From: Eretmocerus hayati
Taxonomy: Eukaryota; Arthropoda; Insecta; Hymenoptera; Aphelinidae
Assembly (NCBI GenBank): GCA_029851415.1
Contig: CM056744.1
Span: 10,981,268-11,045,267 of the forward strand
Length of the DNA: 64,000 nucleotides
Reading direction: 5' to 3'
Shown here: one piece after another, positions 1 to 13,700 of the stretch
How positions within the stretch are numbered: position 1 is the stretch's first letter
How the letters are laid out: every line of letters begins with the position of its first letter
Notes under the pieces: model-generated
The model's database searches: none
What the model saw: the letters and a program-made list of their open reading frames with translations, nothing else
What the model was told of the DNA's origin: nothing
Position numbers and translations under genes: made by a program

Positions 1-1707
1 ATTCTCGTGTATTCGGGTACTACAGTAGCCTGAAAAATTTCTCCTGCCTCGATGAAGGATCATTTCATTCATAAAAACTCCTTTTCAGAAATTAGTCCTC
101 GGAAATATGGTGATAGAAGAACTTTCCTCAGGAAATAGTATAACAGAATTCCACGCAATTGAATTATATTGAATAAGAAAAAAATGGTTATGGAGATATA
201 ACCAAAAATCACTCGCCACACCTTCGTCAGATGATGCAACATGTTTTTTCGATGAGGGAATAGCCTTCTTATCTTCTTTTTGTTCTTCATTAAATTGTTG
301 CCTGGACAAATCCTCATCATTGGCGATGTAACCGACATTCTTTTGACCTGAATTTCGGCCTCTCCAAAGGCGTCGCAATATTAATATGACATAATTACAA
401 TCAATCATCTAAAAATATGATTATCAGACTGCATGGTATCTTTTACAGGAAAGAACCATGTCTTTGCGTGTGCTCATGCATGGTACATCATTCATTTGTG
501 GATACGCCCTTACAGACAAATGATGCTACGTAATTTGCAATGGGCAGGCAGACTTTTCAGTTCATTCACTGGATGAAGAGACGGTGTCTCGGGGGACTGA
601 TATTCTATAGTTGGTGTATAGGCACGAAATCTCAACGTGGATCTTCACCCGAAGCATCGAATGTATGTGTCCCTAGGGAGTGGATCCGTCTGATGGGGTG
701 ATAACCTTGAAATTGTTACGTAAGTAAAGTGTTGTACGGATCGATATGAACGTGTGAGGTTATAGTGTCTTTCTTGATTTGAGACTAGCTTAGGATGATG
801 ACTGTTGACGAATAATGTTAAAAATAGCGTGACAAACCTATAAATTTGACCGGTTGATTAACCATACGTTTGATTTGAATAGAATTTATGGTGCATTTGT
901 CATCTTGAAATTCTAAATATCTTCCTGACAAATCCAAAAACTATCATCGCAGTCTGGTTCAACTATCCCTGAAGATGAGTTATTCGTGATGAATAGTCAA
1001 TAGCCCAACATTTACAGCCCTTTGGTTCTTCCAACTTATTTTACGGCTCTTAAGGGAACACTCCGAAATGGAGACACTCTCGTCTTGGCAGTTTTAGTTC
1101 CTGGTAGCCGAGTAAACGCTATTGGCCACTTGGGGCAAAATAAAATTCACCTCAGAAAATTGCGCTAGGTAATGTACATATATGAGTTGAACCGTGAATC
1201 TAGTTAGTATTGATGATATCAGTGAATCTTATCTTGGCAGCGAATAATAAACAAGCCGTTAGTCTCGTTTCACTGCATTATTCGTCATTTTTGCTCGGTT
1301 ATATCGATGCACAATCTGCAGTCCACTTAAATGAATCTCGGCTTTATTGATGAAAATAGATAATCAGATACGAATCTCATTGAATTTTTGCAACTTTTCA
1401 GTTTATAACAACGATGTTATTAATCTCAAAATTCATTCTGATTTATCATGATTATGGGAAAGATATGTCATGATACACGTAATCACGTCCTTTGAGATAT
1501 TATTGAGTACCAAGCCCGTAACTATCTAGAGAGCGCAAACGTCTAATAATTATAAGGTTAAGATCGAGTAAAAGTGTGCGAGCTGGCTGAAAACTATCTT
1601 GAAAATTGCTACTTGGACGAGTGGCCTCTCCAAGAGGGAAAACTAGCTCTTACGCTTGCCACGAAACATCTTGACTCTTCCCTTGTGTCTCTGCTCAATT
1701 GCTCTCC

Positions 1708-1724
1708 TTTTTTTTTTTTTTTTT
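1708..1724 (+). repeat. Poly-T tract
   Basis: A simple T run of about 17 bases. Confidence 0.95.
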
Positions 1725-1924
1725 GTTCACAAGTTTCTTGAGGGAGCTCAAGTTTTTCTTTGGTTTTGTTAACTTGAGCCTCTCGGCAAGGATTCTTCAT
1801 TTTCACGTTTTCTGTATTTTATTATTTACTTGATACCCTTGAGCTGCAAGCACGAATGATTTTTTTCTATCTGAAAATTCCTTCGTACGAGTACATTTGA
1901 AGTTTTAAAGGAGTTTATTCTAGT

Positions 1925-1949
1925 AATATATATATATATATATATATAT
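1925..1949 (+). repeat. (TA)n microsatellite
   Basis: Uninterrupted TA run. Confidence 0.95.
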
Positions 1950-2368
1950 CTAATCATCCGGAAACTTGACATTTATAATACTTGAGATGGAACTTGAGAT
2001 GGATAATCTGACCGCCAACAAACCCCTCAAAGGGCCAAGAAACTAAAAAAAGCCGTTTTTTGAACAACTTGGGGTGGGCAAAAATTTGTTTTGAAAATTG
2101 CAACAACTTTGTTCCCCATCAAAATCGACGTCAAATGCTTCACCTCCGAGTTGAATCTCTAATAATACTGCGATTTTCGGTCGATTTTCATGTTTTCATG
2201 GATCCCCTTATCATACAAGCTCTAGACGATACTCGCGGGAAAAGGAATTAGATATCTCATGAAAAAGCTACAATTTTTGTTTTTGAAACACTCCGATACG
2301 CAATTCTAATAGTAACGCATAATTGTGCCAACTTCCGATTTTATTTCCCCACTGTGCGACGGAAGAAT

Positions 2369-2755
2369 AGGCGGTCGTGGTCCAGTGGTTAGGACACTTG
2401 GCTTCTGTGAAGAAGGCCCCGGGTAAGGATTTCTGCGATTTCCATGCAAAATCAATCGCTTACATTTTCACAAGTGTATCGACTTTCCATAAATCCTCAC
2501 GTCACACGTAGTGAATGGAATAAAACTATCTCATGAATCAGCTCTTCCAAGTGCATGGCTCATCACAACACCCAATTTTTTCAGTAAAAATGATTTATGT
2601 CTCCCCGAAAGCCCCGAGAGAACGAAACAAGAATGGAGAATTCCCGATTGGTTTTTACATCGAAAAAATGGTGGGGGCCCCTTTTTGAGTCATTTTGGTG
2701 GGGGCCTGTAGGCCTAGGCCTTCAGGCCTATTCTGTAGATCCGGCGCTGATTTAA
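2369..2755 (+). repeat. tRNA-derived SINE candidate
   Basis: The head contains GTGGTCCAGTGGTTAGGACA and then GAAGGCCCCGGGT, like the A-box and following arms of a tRNA-Glu-type gene. Because the B-box is eroded, it is not a functional tRNA. The body ends in a GC-richer segment with GGCCTAGGCCTTCAGGCC-like palindromic sequence and no clear poly(A). Confidence 0.5.
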
Positions 2756-5700
2756 TGGATGATGAATAGATACGTTGAAGTTGATCGCATGGTAACGGAC
2801 TAGATTACAAAATTTTTACATTTTGAAATCTAGATGTTTACTAGCTTAAAATGCATTATCAAAATTTTAATCATACCCTTACAATCATCAATGAAAAGAT
2901 TAACTTAGTTCCCAGGGTTGCAAAATACTCAGTTTCTCAAGTTGGCTAGAGTCAGCTTGGTGTATTTCAATGTCACTACTTTATCGCTCCGAACTTTCAA
3001 AGTACATAATTTGTGGGGTCCGGTGCTCTACTTCTCACTCAAAGTTTTCAACGTGAATGTGGCCAAAGTGGTCAAGTTGTTTGTAAATAGCCTGAGATGT
3101 TGTTTCACCATCAGGTATCTTTTGGAGATTATCCAAAAATTTTCGGATTATACTGCATTGAACAACAAGAATTTGAAACAGTACGATTTTCACATCATTA
3201 TTCAATAATAAACTCCAAAATTAGGAAAGATGCTTATGATTTGGGGTAACGTACAGAAGATTCCTGATGGTTTCTAGAGTTTTTGGTTTCATAAACAAGG
3301 TACTCTTCAAATTCTATCTTCCAATTGTACATCACAAGGATCATAATCGACCATTGAGATGGCATCTATTTTTTATTACTAAAGTATAGCTGTGGAAAGT
3401 GAAAATTTGGTCAAAAAATCGGAAAAATATCCGTGTTCACATCATGCCATTACTCAAACATCATCATAACAATGACCGAATACGTCTCACTTACGCACCT
3501 CTCACAGATTCACGCCTTTACCCTTACTTTATGCGACTCCTCGAACCGATGCCTTAAAGAACTCACTCCACATGACTGCATCTTCCTTCATTAACTCAAA
3601 AATTCGTGACACTCCCTTCCGGCTTAAATTTCTGCACAGCTTCAAGACCCGAATTAGGGATACTCTCCTGAAAGATGAGGTTACGGCATGGCGTGAGAGA
3701 GCTCTGCGAGATAGACTTGAAATCAATCCATTTCTCGGCGAAAGTCTACTTCAGGAATTGCTGAGACAATAAAATCACCCTTATGATCCTATGACAGATT
3801 GCGTTTGATTCATGCGTTTCTCCTTGTTAGATCTAATACCCGAGCCTGAGCAAGCTCAGTTGTTCTAATTTAGTAATCTATTGATGTTTCTGAATATGCA
3901 AACTTCTATAACAATATGTCTGGAATAGACGATTACTACTCGAGCTGATTTTCTTAAATTGTTATCAATTGTTCTCATAATAATCACTTATCATAATAAT
4001 CGAATTGTTCTCATGATAATACTGATGAAAAGTTTACGAATTTGTTATGCAAGTCTGTTATATTCTTGTCAGGACCGCAGAGGGTCGTACCCCATGGTCT
4101 CAATAAATCTATCTATCTATCACTCAATCAAATCCTATTTCACAAGGCTTTGAGAATCGTCCCAAAGACCATACTTGGCTCAATCCATTTCTGTAAATGA
4201 CGGGTTGGCAAAGTGGATTGCTCCCTACTCAAATAAACAGTTACAGATGCCTTTGGGTAACCACTTCCCAATCCGTTGCGTAATTTACACGCTTCGTGAG
4301 AGAGATCTGATATTGTACTGGGGTGGCTCTATACAGTCAGAACTCCTAAAAGAGCTTGTCAACGTTATGTTCAACGCATTCACTCACAATGTTCATTATA
4401 ATGGACAAGTTTTTTTTCATCAATTTCCAATGATTTGTTATCATTTTTTTCGAGCACGTTAGAGAAATCTGGAGGAATTCTCAAAACTCCTCATTGATAC
4501 AAAAAATTGATGAGACCAGAAGTCGAGGCAAAATACCTGATCACAATCGAGGAAAAAAATGAAAACCAAAAAATTTTAAAAATCCGAATTTTGTCTTTTT
4601 TCGGCCCATTTTCACCAGGGAAACATGTTGAATGTCAAAAATACGTTTTTTGATTTCACAAGCTCGTGATAGTGAATGAATTAAGTGAGTCAAACAAAGG
4701 TGTATGTCTCAGATAATGGTTTCACATTTTCAATCTCAATCGATTTGAAAATCAAAAACGTATTTTTTGGACTCCTTGAAATGGATAATAATCAGCAAAC
4801 CAGTTTTCCTCGAATGGAATCCAGTTTGGATGGCTCAAAGCGGAAGGCTACTAGTTTTGAGCTGAAGGTTAGTTGGCATTTTTCTAAGTGAATTCAGAGA
4901 CACCGTAAATCGAACTTTATTTCAAATAATTCTAGTATAAAATCCATCTAGGATTAAAATCTAGGTTACAGATTTAAAAAAGTCTGAAAAGAGTCAAATA
5001 CAATTCGTGTGTCAGAAATTCTGATACATTCATTCCAAGCTACTATATAAATTGTATCTATGTGACTAGATCCAAGGATGAATGAGAAATAATCTACCCC
5101 AAATTATTTTTGAAGTGATTACACGGAATACCGTTAACTCTATTCAACTCCCGAGATAACTCAAATTTTTTCTAAAATCCTGAAAACCACTGCTATTGCC
5201 GAATCCACCATAGCTTATAATTTTGGATGACCCACAAATGCCACTGTGACCATTATAGTGCAGCCATAAGCGCATATATATGCCGAGGACATAAGCACTA
5301 AACGAATTACGAGCAATGACTCGGAAAGGCTCACAACCTGGCCTCATTCCACTCTTATGTATCTATCCTGTAATGGACACTGTGGATGGGATGTGAATCT
5401 TCGTTATATAACAGAGCTATCATATGTATCTACAGTTTATGTTTCAGCTGTTAACTCATCTCATTCATTCGGGTTATAGCTGGCTACTATGACGAAAATT
5501 TTCTGCAGTCAAATCCGTTGAATTTATTTCTGACCTCGTTTCTGGCCATTTCCACAACTTGTAATTATGAATATCAAAATAGTGCAGAATTTGCTATTTT
5601 CCGAAAAGCGTATCGAGTATGATTATTATACATCACAAAGTACGTTCAATGAATTGATTTTCTATACAGAAATTGAAGGTTTATCAAGATTATCGATTTT

Positions 5701-7698
5701 ATCTCAAAATTCCAAACATCAGACTTGACATGATGATGTAAATTCTGTACATTCTCAGAATGTTAATGAACATTGACGATGAAAAAGCTTAGATGCTACT
5801 ATTAATGCACTTTGCATCGAAGAAGATCCATTAATCATTAAATTACATCCATTTGTCAATTCAGACGTACTATATAATAAATGGGATCATTCCTGAGTTG
5901 GTTTGAGTGCCATCGATCTAATGAATGCCTTCGGTTCTAGATGAATTCAAGAAAAACACCTCGCCAAATACTGATCTCCATTGTTTTCCACAATTTTGTC
6001 TAAGAATTCGATGTTGCAAACTTTAAAATTCAGTACGAAGTTCCAGAATTTTATCTTCAATAACTAATTCTGTCAATTTCTTCTATGAAAAATTGCTATT
6101 CAAGATTTTATCGAACCTCTCCAGGTCTCATGAATCATCTTATGGATGATGAAAGCCCTCAATATTAACAAATATTCACGAATATCTCATTCTACATCCT
6201 GAATGAATTTCCATTTGTCAACATTAATTTTCAAGGATAGTCGAGCAAAACTCACAAATTACGTATTCACCCTCGAACAATTCATCAAAGTTTACGAGTT
6301 TACGTTAGAGAAATGCTTGTTCCACCCGAACGAAATTTATTCACCTCGTAAGCTTCAAGTGCACGTCTGTCTTAATTGAGAGTTTGTTAGAGTAAGAATC
6401 TGTGCGTAATCGAATATTTCGTAAAGCATCTTGTTTAACTCTCTTAAGTTTTGAAAGGCTGATGAGAAAATACGAAACGTGAGACGAATCGTCAACACTG
6501 ACAGAGATCCTTTAGAATATTTATGAGGGTAGATTTCAAAATGGAGATGAGATTATTTCATTTAGATGAGACAGATATCCTCGAAAATTATAATGATAAA
6601 GAATCTTGAATATCACACAATATTCATGAAGTAGCTTTATGCAGGATCAAAATTATACTGTTTGAGTGAGTAGGAAGATCAATTCATTATTTAACCTTGA
6701 GGTTATCGATATTATGTGCTCACTACAATGAATCTAATGTCAGCAGACAAATGGCCCATGCCTATCCGAGTTATTTTATCTGTAATATAGGGCATAAAAA
6801 TTGTGTCAAATAACCCAAAAAGCTTATCCAAGTGACTAAAGAACCAACGAACATATTGAAGATCGATGAATAGATAGTTCTGATCCCAAAATATTTTTAT
6901 CCTTATTTTTGATGTAGCCTTGAATTTCACTTCGACATCTTGAATTATTAGCGATCGATGAACGTGTGTACCCCATCCGTGCACAGAAAGAACTTCGAAT
7001 GTATGAGACGCCTCTTGTGCATCTGCCAATGACATTGAATTCGTAAAGTTCGTGGCCTAGAAACGAATCGTGTTTAGGTCGTGGTGTGATACGCGAATAG
7101 TGTTTAAAAAAAATTGAAATGATTTTATTGATGGCGGGAGTGCCTGTGGATGGCTTGGATTGATTCGAAGACCCGTTGGCCGAAGGGCTAGATGGAGCAA
7201 CCATCAAAATTTTTCAACGCGCACAAACAAACCTCCAAGGTCACAAACTTGCAACTCGCACTTCGATCCGAAATTCCCATAATAGAGTAGAAAATTATTA
7301 AAAATGTCTCATTTAACTTCTTCCAACTCACAACACCTTGCATTCTAAATACGTTCTATTCGAATGATATTCTCAGTCATCAGAGTCAATGAGATTCATC
7401 ATTTTCGAGGGCTATCCATCAATTTTTGATGATGAACACATTTACTTTTGATCACGAAATCGAGACATTGATTGAGAAAGCAGTGGTTACATATAATGGT
7501 ATGAGAAAAAAAAACACTGACATGTGTAAATTTTTAGCGCCTTGCGAGAGTAGAGCCTACCTAATCCATTCTACAGTCTTAACAAATTGTCCCCAGATAC
7601 CATCAAAATTTTGCAGAAATCAAATCAGAATCGCACTGATATACTTTAAGCAAAATTTTCACATTTCATGCAAATACCCTAGCGAAACGAATTCTACC
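2756..7698. other. No recognised gene, downstream of OR-A
   Basis: Apart from the possible LINE tail near 4.1 kb, I see no exon with family motifs. Two overlapping minus frames at 6712-7207 have no clear start, partner exon or domain. Confidence 0.55.
4073..4125 (+). repeat. Possible LINE 3' end with (ATCT)n tail
   Basis: CAGGACCGCAGAGGGTCGTA is followed by an AATAAA and then a short tetranucleotide run (TCTATCTATCTATC). This is a common 3' structure of insect LINEs. There is no adjoining RT frame. Confidence 0.35.
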
Positions 7699-7749
7699 TT
7701 AGAAGAAAGCTGAGATTATAGTAAACATGGAGAATCCAGTTTTCATCAT
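7699..7749 (-). CDS. OR-A exon 9 (C-terminus and stop)
   Basis: This 51-bp terminal exon encodes MMKTGFSMFTIISAFF and a TAA stop, after a CACAG acceptor. OR-B has an equal-length exon with 13 of 16 identical residues. Confidence 0.92.
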   Translation of the reverse strand: MMKTGFSMFTIISAFF

Positions 7750-10700
7750 CTGTGACAGAGAACGAATAATTTCTTCAGTATTCAATACATTCAGTTTGGA
7801 ACTGATAAGATTAATTGAGTCATCGAACCTCACAGTACGTTTCCATGGATAACACAAATAGATTCCCACCGGTTAGTTGGTTTGTCTTCTGACATCGAAT
7901 CATCATAATCAGTAACATTTTTTTGATCGCAGATTCTGAGTCAAACCATCTTGAATCATAACTAAGGAGATAAAATCACGGATGATCAGAAATTTTGTCA
8001 AGCTCCATGATGAGTAACTTGATAATGAGGAACTTACCAATGGAAACACATTTCTTCGCTGCAACCAAGGACTTTTTGTCCCGGTAAAAAAATGACGTAA
8101 AAATGTACCAAAGCTGCACAGAATGCGAACATGTATCGAATGAATATAAGTACTTCATCCTTCTTCTCCAACACCTGTAAATGTCAATTATTGCATTCCT
8201 AGGGGGTTTTTGACAAAGTCACATGACATCTCGAAGTATTGCAATCTAGAAAGTGCCAAGTGTTTGAAACTCTTGTTCAATTAAACGATATTTGGGAAAT
8301 TCTAGCACGTGTTCGTTAGGCTTTCTTGTTCATCCTTTTCCCCCGTTAATCACGTTATATATTCAAATATGCCAGTCTATCAAAACTGCATGCAGAAAAA
8401 GATGTGGACTCGTTAGGCATCCTATGAATGAGTGGTTGAGGATCAGAGCGGGCTGATTGTGAGTCCCATTTGGAAAGTGCGAAAAATCAGCCTGGAAATT
8501 CTCCGCGTTTTGGGGGATTCCAATTTATTCATCATTCGCAGAATATTTTCTCCATCTTTTCTATAATGTACCCCGACTAAGAGAGTTATTCCAGGATGAC
8601 TTCTATTTATTGTTCAATTGTGGGAGACCACGAAATGAATGAGTCTCAAAAGTGGACTCAGAAGGAGAGGTTCAACTTTGCGGGTCCTGGATTCGTCTCA
8701 AACTCTGAGAATCATCTTGTTTTGATGAGAAATGAAGGTATCTCGCAGAATTGAGTCCTATGGGCCTCTGTGCAGATAAACATTGGCCACATAGACCCAT
8801 GTCGAAAAGTGGTACATATAAGGTCAGTGTACCCAACTTGCCCCCATTAAGCCATTTTCTTAATAATTCTGGCTAATCTCAATATTTTCCAACGTACCTT
8901 AACTCATTTTGAAGCTTGTCCCAAGACCTTTAAAATGAGCTAAGATACGTCCAATTTGGATGAAGTGGCGCCGAACTGTTTGAATTCTCCCAAAAGGTGA
9001 TTTTTGAGAGTTTACAAAAGTGTGTACCCAACTTGCCCCCATCATTTAAAACAATGTAAATCGGCGATGAAGTGAATAAAATCGCTTTGATCCGTTTTGA
9101 TCACCGTGCAGCGACATTTGTAGCTTTGAGCTGGCCCAAGACATCGTTTCCGACCTATTTTGACGTGATAAACACGTTCTGAGTGGTAAAAAAAGTCATA
9201 CTGCACGCCTTTCTGAGATAACCATATGGGGGCATGTTGGGTACACTCCGATGTCGGCCTTCTTGATTCTCAAACCATCTTCGTGTTTTGTACATAAAAT
9301 CGCTCCAAATCAGAGTTCTGCAACCCTGAAGAGCGGATTTGGAAGGTCTTGAGACAAGGAATCGAATGCGCTAAGGTACGTCAAGATTGGTCGAATAAAA
9401 ATAAATTGGCACCGGTTTTAGTGAACGTGATTTCCTCGGTGATTTCTTAGCCGTGCAAACACGAAAAATGGAAAACTCACTTTATATTTTCTGGAAAACG
9501 CATAAATGATCCGGGGTCGTTGAAAACTACGTATTTTCTCATATTTTAACATAACAAACGTAAAAAAAAATTGTGGGAAGGTCAACGAGCGCCCATTCCT
9601 GAGATCGGCATATGGGGGCAAGTTGGGTACAGAGGCAAGTTGGGTACACTTACCTTAGATATACTGCCGATGCTAATCTCGATCGCTGGATCTCAAGACA
9701 GGAAGCCCGTTTGAATGTTTCGCGTGTTTTGGGATTCTCACATAATTTTATCCCAGTATGGGTATAGTCGTATAGCCTCAACTTACAATGATAATAGCGA
9801 ATCCAACTCCAACCATATTCAGCCCGAGTGAGATAAACCATGTAATGTTATGAACTTGTTCTATGATTCCAAGTAACCTAGTAAAATGTTCAATTGTATA
9901 GTCTCATCATTATTTCGGTCTATGTACAGGTGTGACTAAATCTTTGCAGTGAATACATTGTACTAGTTGAATCAATCTGATTTCTGATTTCTGATTTTAA
10001 TACCAGGTTGATTTTTACATCAACAAGTATCTGGAGTGTACCAGGTACTCCTGCAGAAGGTGCTCAGAGCTCCTGTGCGCAGGCTGGATTCCCCATATCA
10101 GAGACGAGAAATCCATCTCCGACACTTCTTTTTTTATTGAGGCGAAGTGTACGGAGGGTAAATTTTACATCTCCACTGGACCTACACTTCAAGGTGGGTT
10201 CCGAACCACCGAAACCATTGATCTAATATATTTGATTTTGATTTGGATTAAAATGATGATTCCAGTGGAATGAGATCATTGAATAAAGTCTATGACTTAT
10301 AACAAATATGAATAGATATTGACTCGTCGTCATGGGTCAAAATTTGTTTTGTCAGGCCATATAAAATATCGATGTGGAAGCTGGGACCGAGGAAAAACCT
10401 CAAAATCTATCGTCAAGCCACATTACTCACTCCAACGCAGAATCATGAAGCTGAATAGCAGAGATCATACAAATTCGTGCACGTTCTGAACATTCAGCCG
10501 ACTCAAACTTCACCTTTTTCCTTTCAATCGTCATCTCGACAGCTCTGTGTATCCGGATCCTAATTCAGCATAAACAATTAGGAGGGATATTAGATCAACT
10601 TTGAAGTATTTACGACTTCTAGTAATTCGTAGTGATTTCTCCTTTCAATTTACAATCTCCCCGCCAAAATTTTAGGTTCAGACTGAGCACACAAACAATG

Positions 10701-13700
10701 TTAACAGTCTGATTATTATCTTTCTGTACCACAAACAGGAATAAACAACACAATCCCACAAATGAGCAAATGTGATCCAAACTGGTGATGTCACTATGTT
10801 GTCGATATAGGGGCACTGATTCCGAAGCTGGTCTTGGATTGCCCCGATCTCATGTTGTTTTCAGATTTCAAAGGTGAAAATAAGGTTACAAGCGAAAAGT
10901 CGGTGGAAAAATTATATATAATCTGTTACAGAAGGTGTGTACATACTGTAACGGGGGGGGGAGGGGGAAGGAAAGAAATTGTAAATTTCATTCGTCCATT
11001 CAAAATTTTTTGTAATCCCTCGTGGTTTTTGTAACTCTTACTCAAAATTTCGCATTTCGCTTGTAATGCTAAGCGTGTAATGATTAGCAGTTAATCATTA
11101 CACAAAAGCATTACATCGAATATTTGTGTTGTCTGCTATTGTTGTTTTGGCGCGATGTGCCGTGTTCCCGACTCGTACGTAGATGACGAGTAAGATGTTT
11201 CTTCGCGAGATTTCACGGAGCGTGTGTTGCATCGAATTCGAACTGCAGTGAAGGCGACTGTGATGAAGGCCTGCAGTGTTGGGCAGTGAGGGCAGTGTAT
11301 CGCGTAGCAGTGGCGGTGGCGCCGGTGGTGGCTGTACGCACGCACTGCATCATCATCATCGAGCTATCTCTTTCTTGACACAATGTTGTTTGTCGTGTTG
11401 TTTATTGTGCTGTGGGCGAGGCGTGTATCGAGCCGATTGTGATGTGTAGTTGTATGTTTGCGGGCGATCGTCTGCAAATTGTTGAATGAGATAACTGGTG
11501 CAGCAGAAGAAATGTCCATTAGTATGTTGCGCGGCTTTTCTGCTACATTGGTGCGTCCATTTGCAGCCGGCTCCTAATGAAGTTCGCCTTATGTCGTTCA
11601 CTTCCAACTCCGAGTTTATTGTTGATCCACAGAGTCCATGAGAAGCAACTGTAGTGCAACTAGTGGATTTACCAGATGAGTATTTTCTATGTGACTAAAA
11701 GACGATCTTCCCTATGTTGAAAATGATTCTTTGTTCCTTTTCTAACTCTCTCTTTTCCACGTGACGTGGGTGATTGACAATGACAAATGCTGTGTGGCCT
11801 GTCAAATGAGGATTGTCATAGCTTCATTGTTTGTGCTGTCAATTGATGCACTTGGTGAAACCTAGCAGATAGATGTACATCTTGTCACTCTTTTTGAGTC
11901 TCGATGAGTAAAACCTTATACTGAATCTCGTACCTGGCATTCTTCTAATCTCTATTGTGACTGTGTCAATTTTTATTTTTTTCGTAGTCTCTTTTTCTAA
12001 TCACCGAGATGAGTCCAAAGCCTTAGTTTCATATCATCTGTCTCACAATCTTAAGTGCTGACCCGGGAAAATCCGTCGCGTGCGCGAAAACTTCCCAACT
12101 AAGCGTATGCGAAGTACCCAACATCAGGTAGCTATTGCCGGCCTTTATTAGTTTCTCGCGTGCACGATGAACTACCAACTTAGGGTACGCGCGTCCAAGT
12201 TGAGGAATTCATATCGGCCGTGGAAAATCCTCGCGTGCGCGGAAAATTTCCAACTTGGCCCAAGCAAGACCCAACATCAGTAGCTCCTCTCAGCCGGGGA
12301 AAATTTCACGTGCGCGAGAAATTTCTAATTTAGCGTACGCGAGGCCCAAGTTTTGGGAGTTCCCATCGGTCAGTCTTGTTCTACATAAGATGCGCTCAAC
12401 GCGTGAGCTTGCGCGCATACGCTTGCGCTCATAGCATTTGACGCAGGGAATTTCGTAAAGCAGCCTCACCAGTCATTTTCCACTCAGAATTTCCAGAAGT
12501 GAAGAGTTGGCTAATGCTTGGTGGACCCCGAGTGACATTATCGAGCCAACAAATCAAGTTTGTCCATGTTTTTCCATGAGCAGAAAGAGAAAAACATCAG
12601 GGTTAGCCACGCGAGCCTTTTCGGGAAGAAATTCAGGTTAAGCACGGGTTTCGCGATTCAGTATCTGGATTGGTGATCACTCGTCTTGCTGTTGCCTAGT
12701 TTCTGATCCCAAGCAAAGTTACAGTGTTCGCAAACTAAGACGGGTGGTCACCAATCCAGATACTGAGTTGTAAGAATGTTGGTCAACCCGGATTTTCCCC
12801 CGAAAAGGCTCGTGGTACCGCCACTGCTGGTTTCTCCTTCTTGTTCATGAGAAAACATGGAGGACATTGTTTTTTTGACCCAAAAATGTGACTAGGAGAC
12901 CGCCATCAAATATTCTCGCGGGTCTCGTATTCCACCGATAATGAAAGAGCGCGTAGCTTTTAGGGTGGTCAACGCTGATGTTTTTCTCTGATTGGTTGTA
13001 GAAAAACACGAATAAACTTGATTTTTCGTCTCGATAATATTACACTGAGCCCCCCAATTATCAACTAACTCTTCCCGTGAGGAAATTCTGAGTGAAAAAC
13101 GACTGGTAAGGCTGCTTCATGAAAATTCTTGGATTGAATTACTCTGAGCGCAAGCGTATGCGCGTACGCTCACGCACTGAGCGCATCTTATGTAGAACAA
13201 GCCTCATGGTAGATTATCGCGTGCGCAAGACTTTGTCCAACTTAGCGCACGCGAGGCTCACGTTGAGGAGTTTACATCGAACATGGATGATGCTCGCGTG
13301 TGTGAAAATTTTCCAACATAGCGTGCGCGAGGTCTGAGTGAGCCCGGGGGAATTTTTGACTGCGCGGGAATCTTTCAACATAGCATACGGAAGAGACCCA
13401 ACATCAGAAGCTTATTCCGGTCATGATACCTCCTTGCGTGCGCGAGAAAATACTAACTTAGCGTACGCGAGACCCAAGTTCAGGGTACCTATTGAAGTAA
13501 AAATTTCGCGATTCGCACGGCGCAGCCCGCGCGCGAAATTTTTTCTCGCGGGTGTAAAATGATTATTGATTTTATGTAGCGACCACGGAAATCGTCTGCT
13601 GAGCATTGTTTTGATCCAGCTGCATAACCCCCCGCCGCGTGCTGTTCTGCTTATTACTAGATATGTTTTCGTGATCACCAGCCTAGTGATAATGATCCAC

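Larger units (their letters stand above)
1..2368. other. No recognised gene
   Basis: AT-rich sequence with simple repeats. A minus-strand frame at 85-408 ends in a hydrophobic stretch but has no family motif, and I could not place it in a gene. Confidence 0.6.

Noticed and set aside
85..408. Minus-strand 107-codon frame with hydrophobic C-terminus
   Set aside because: It has no family motif, no neighbouring exon and no supporting splice sites.
6712..7207. Two overlapping minus frames as a gene downstream of OR-A
   Set aside because: They lie in different frames with no domain, and a frameshift would be needed to join them.
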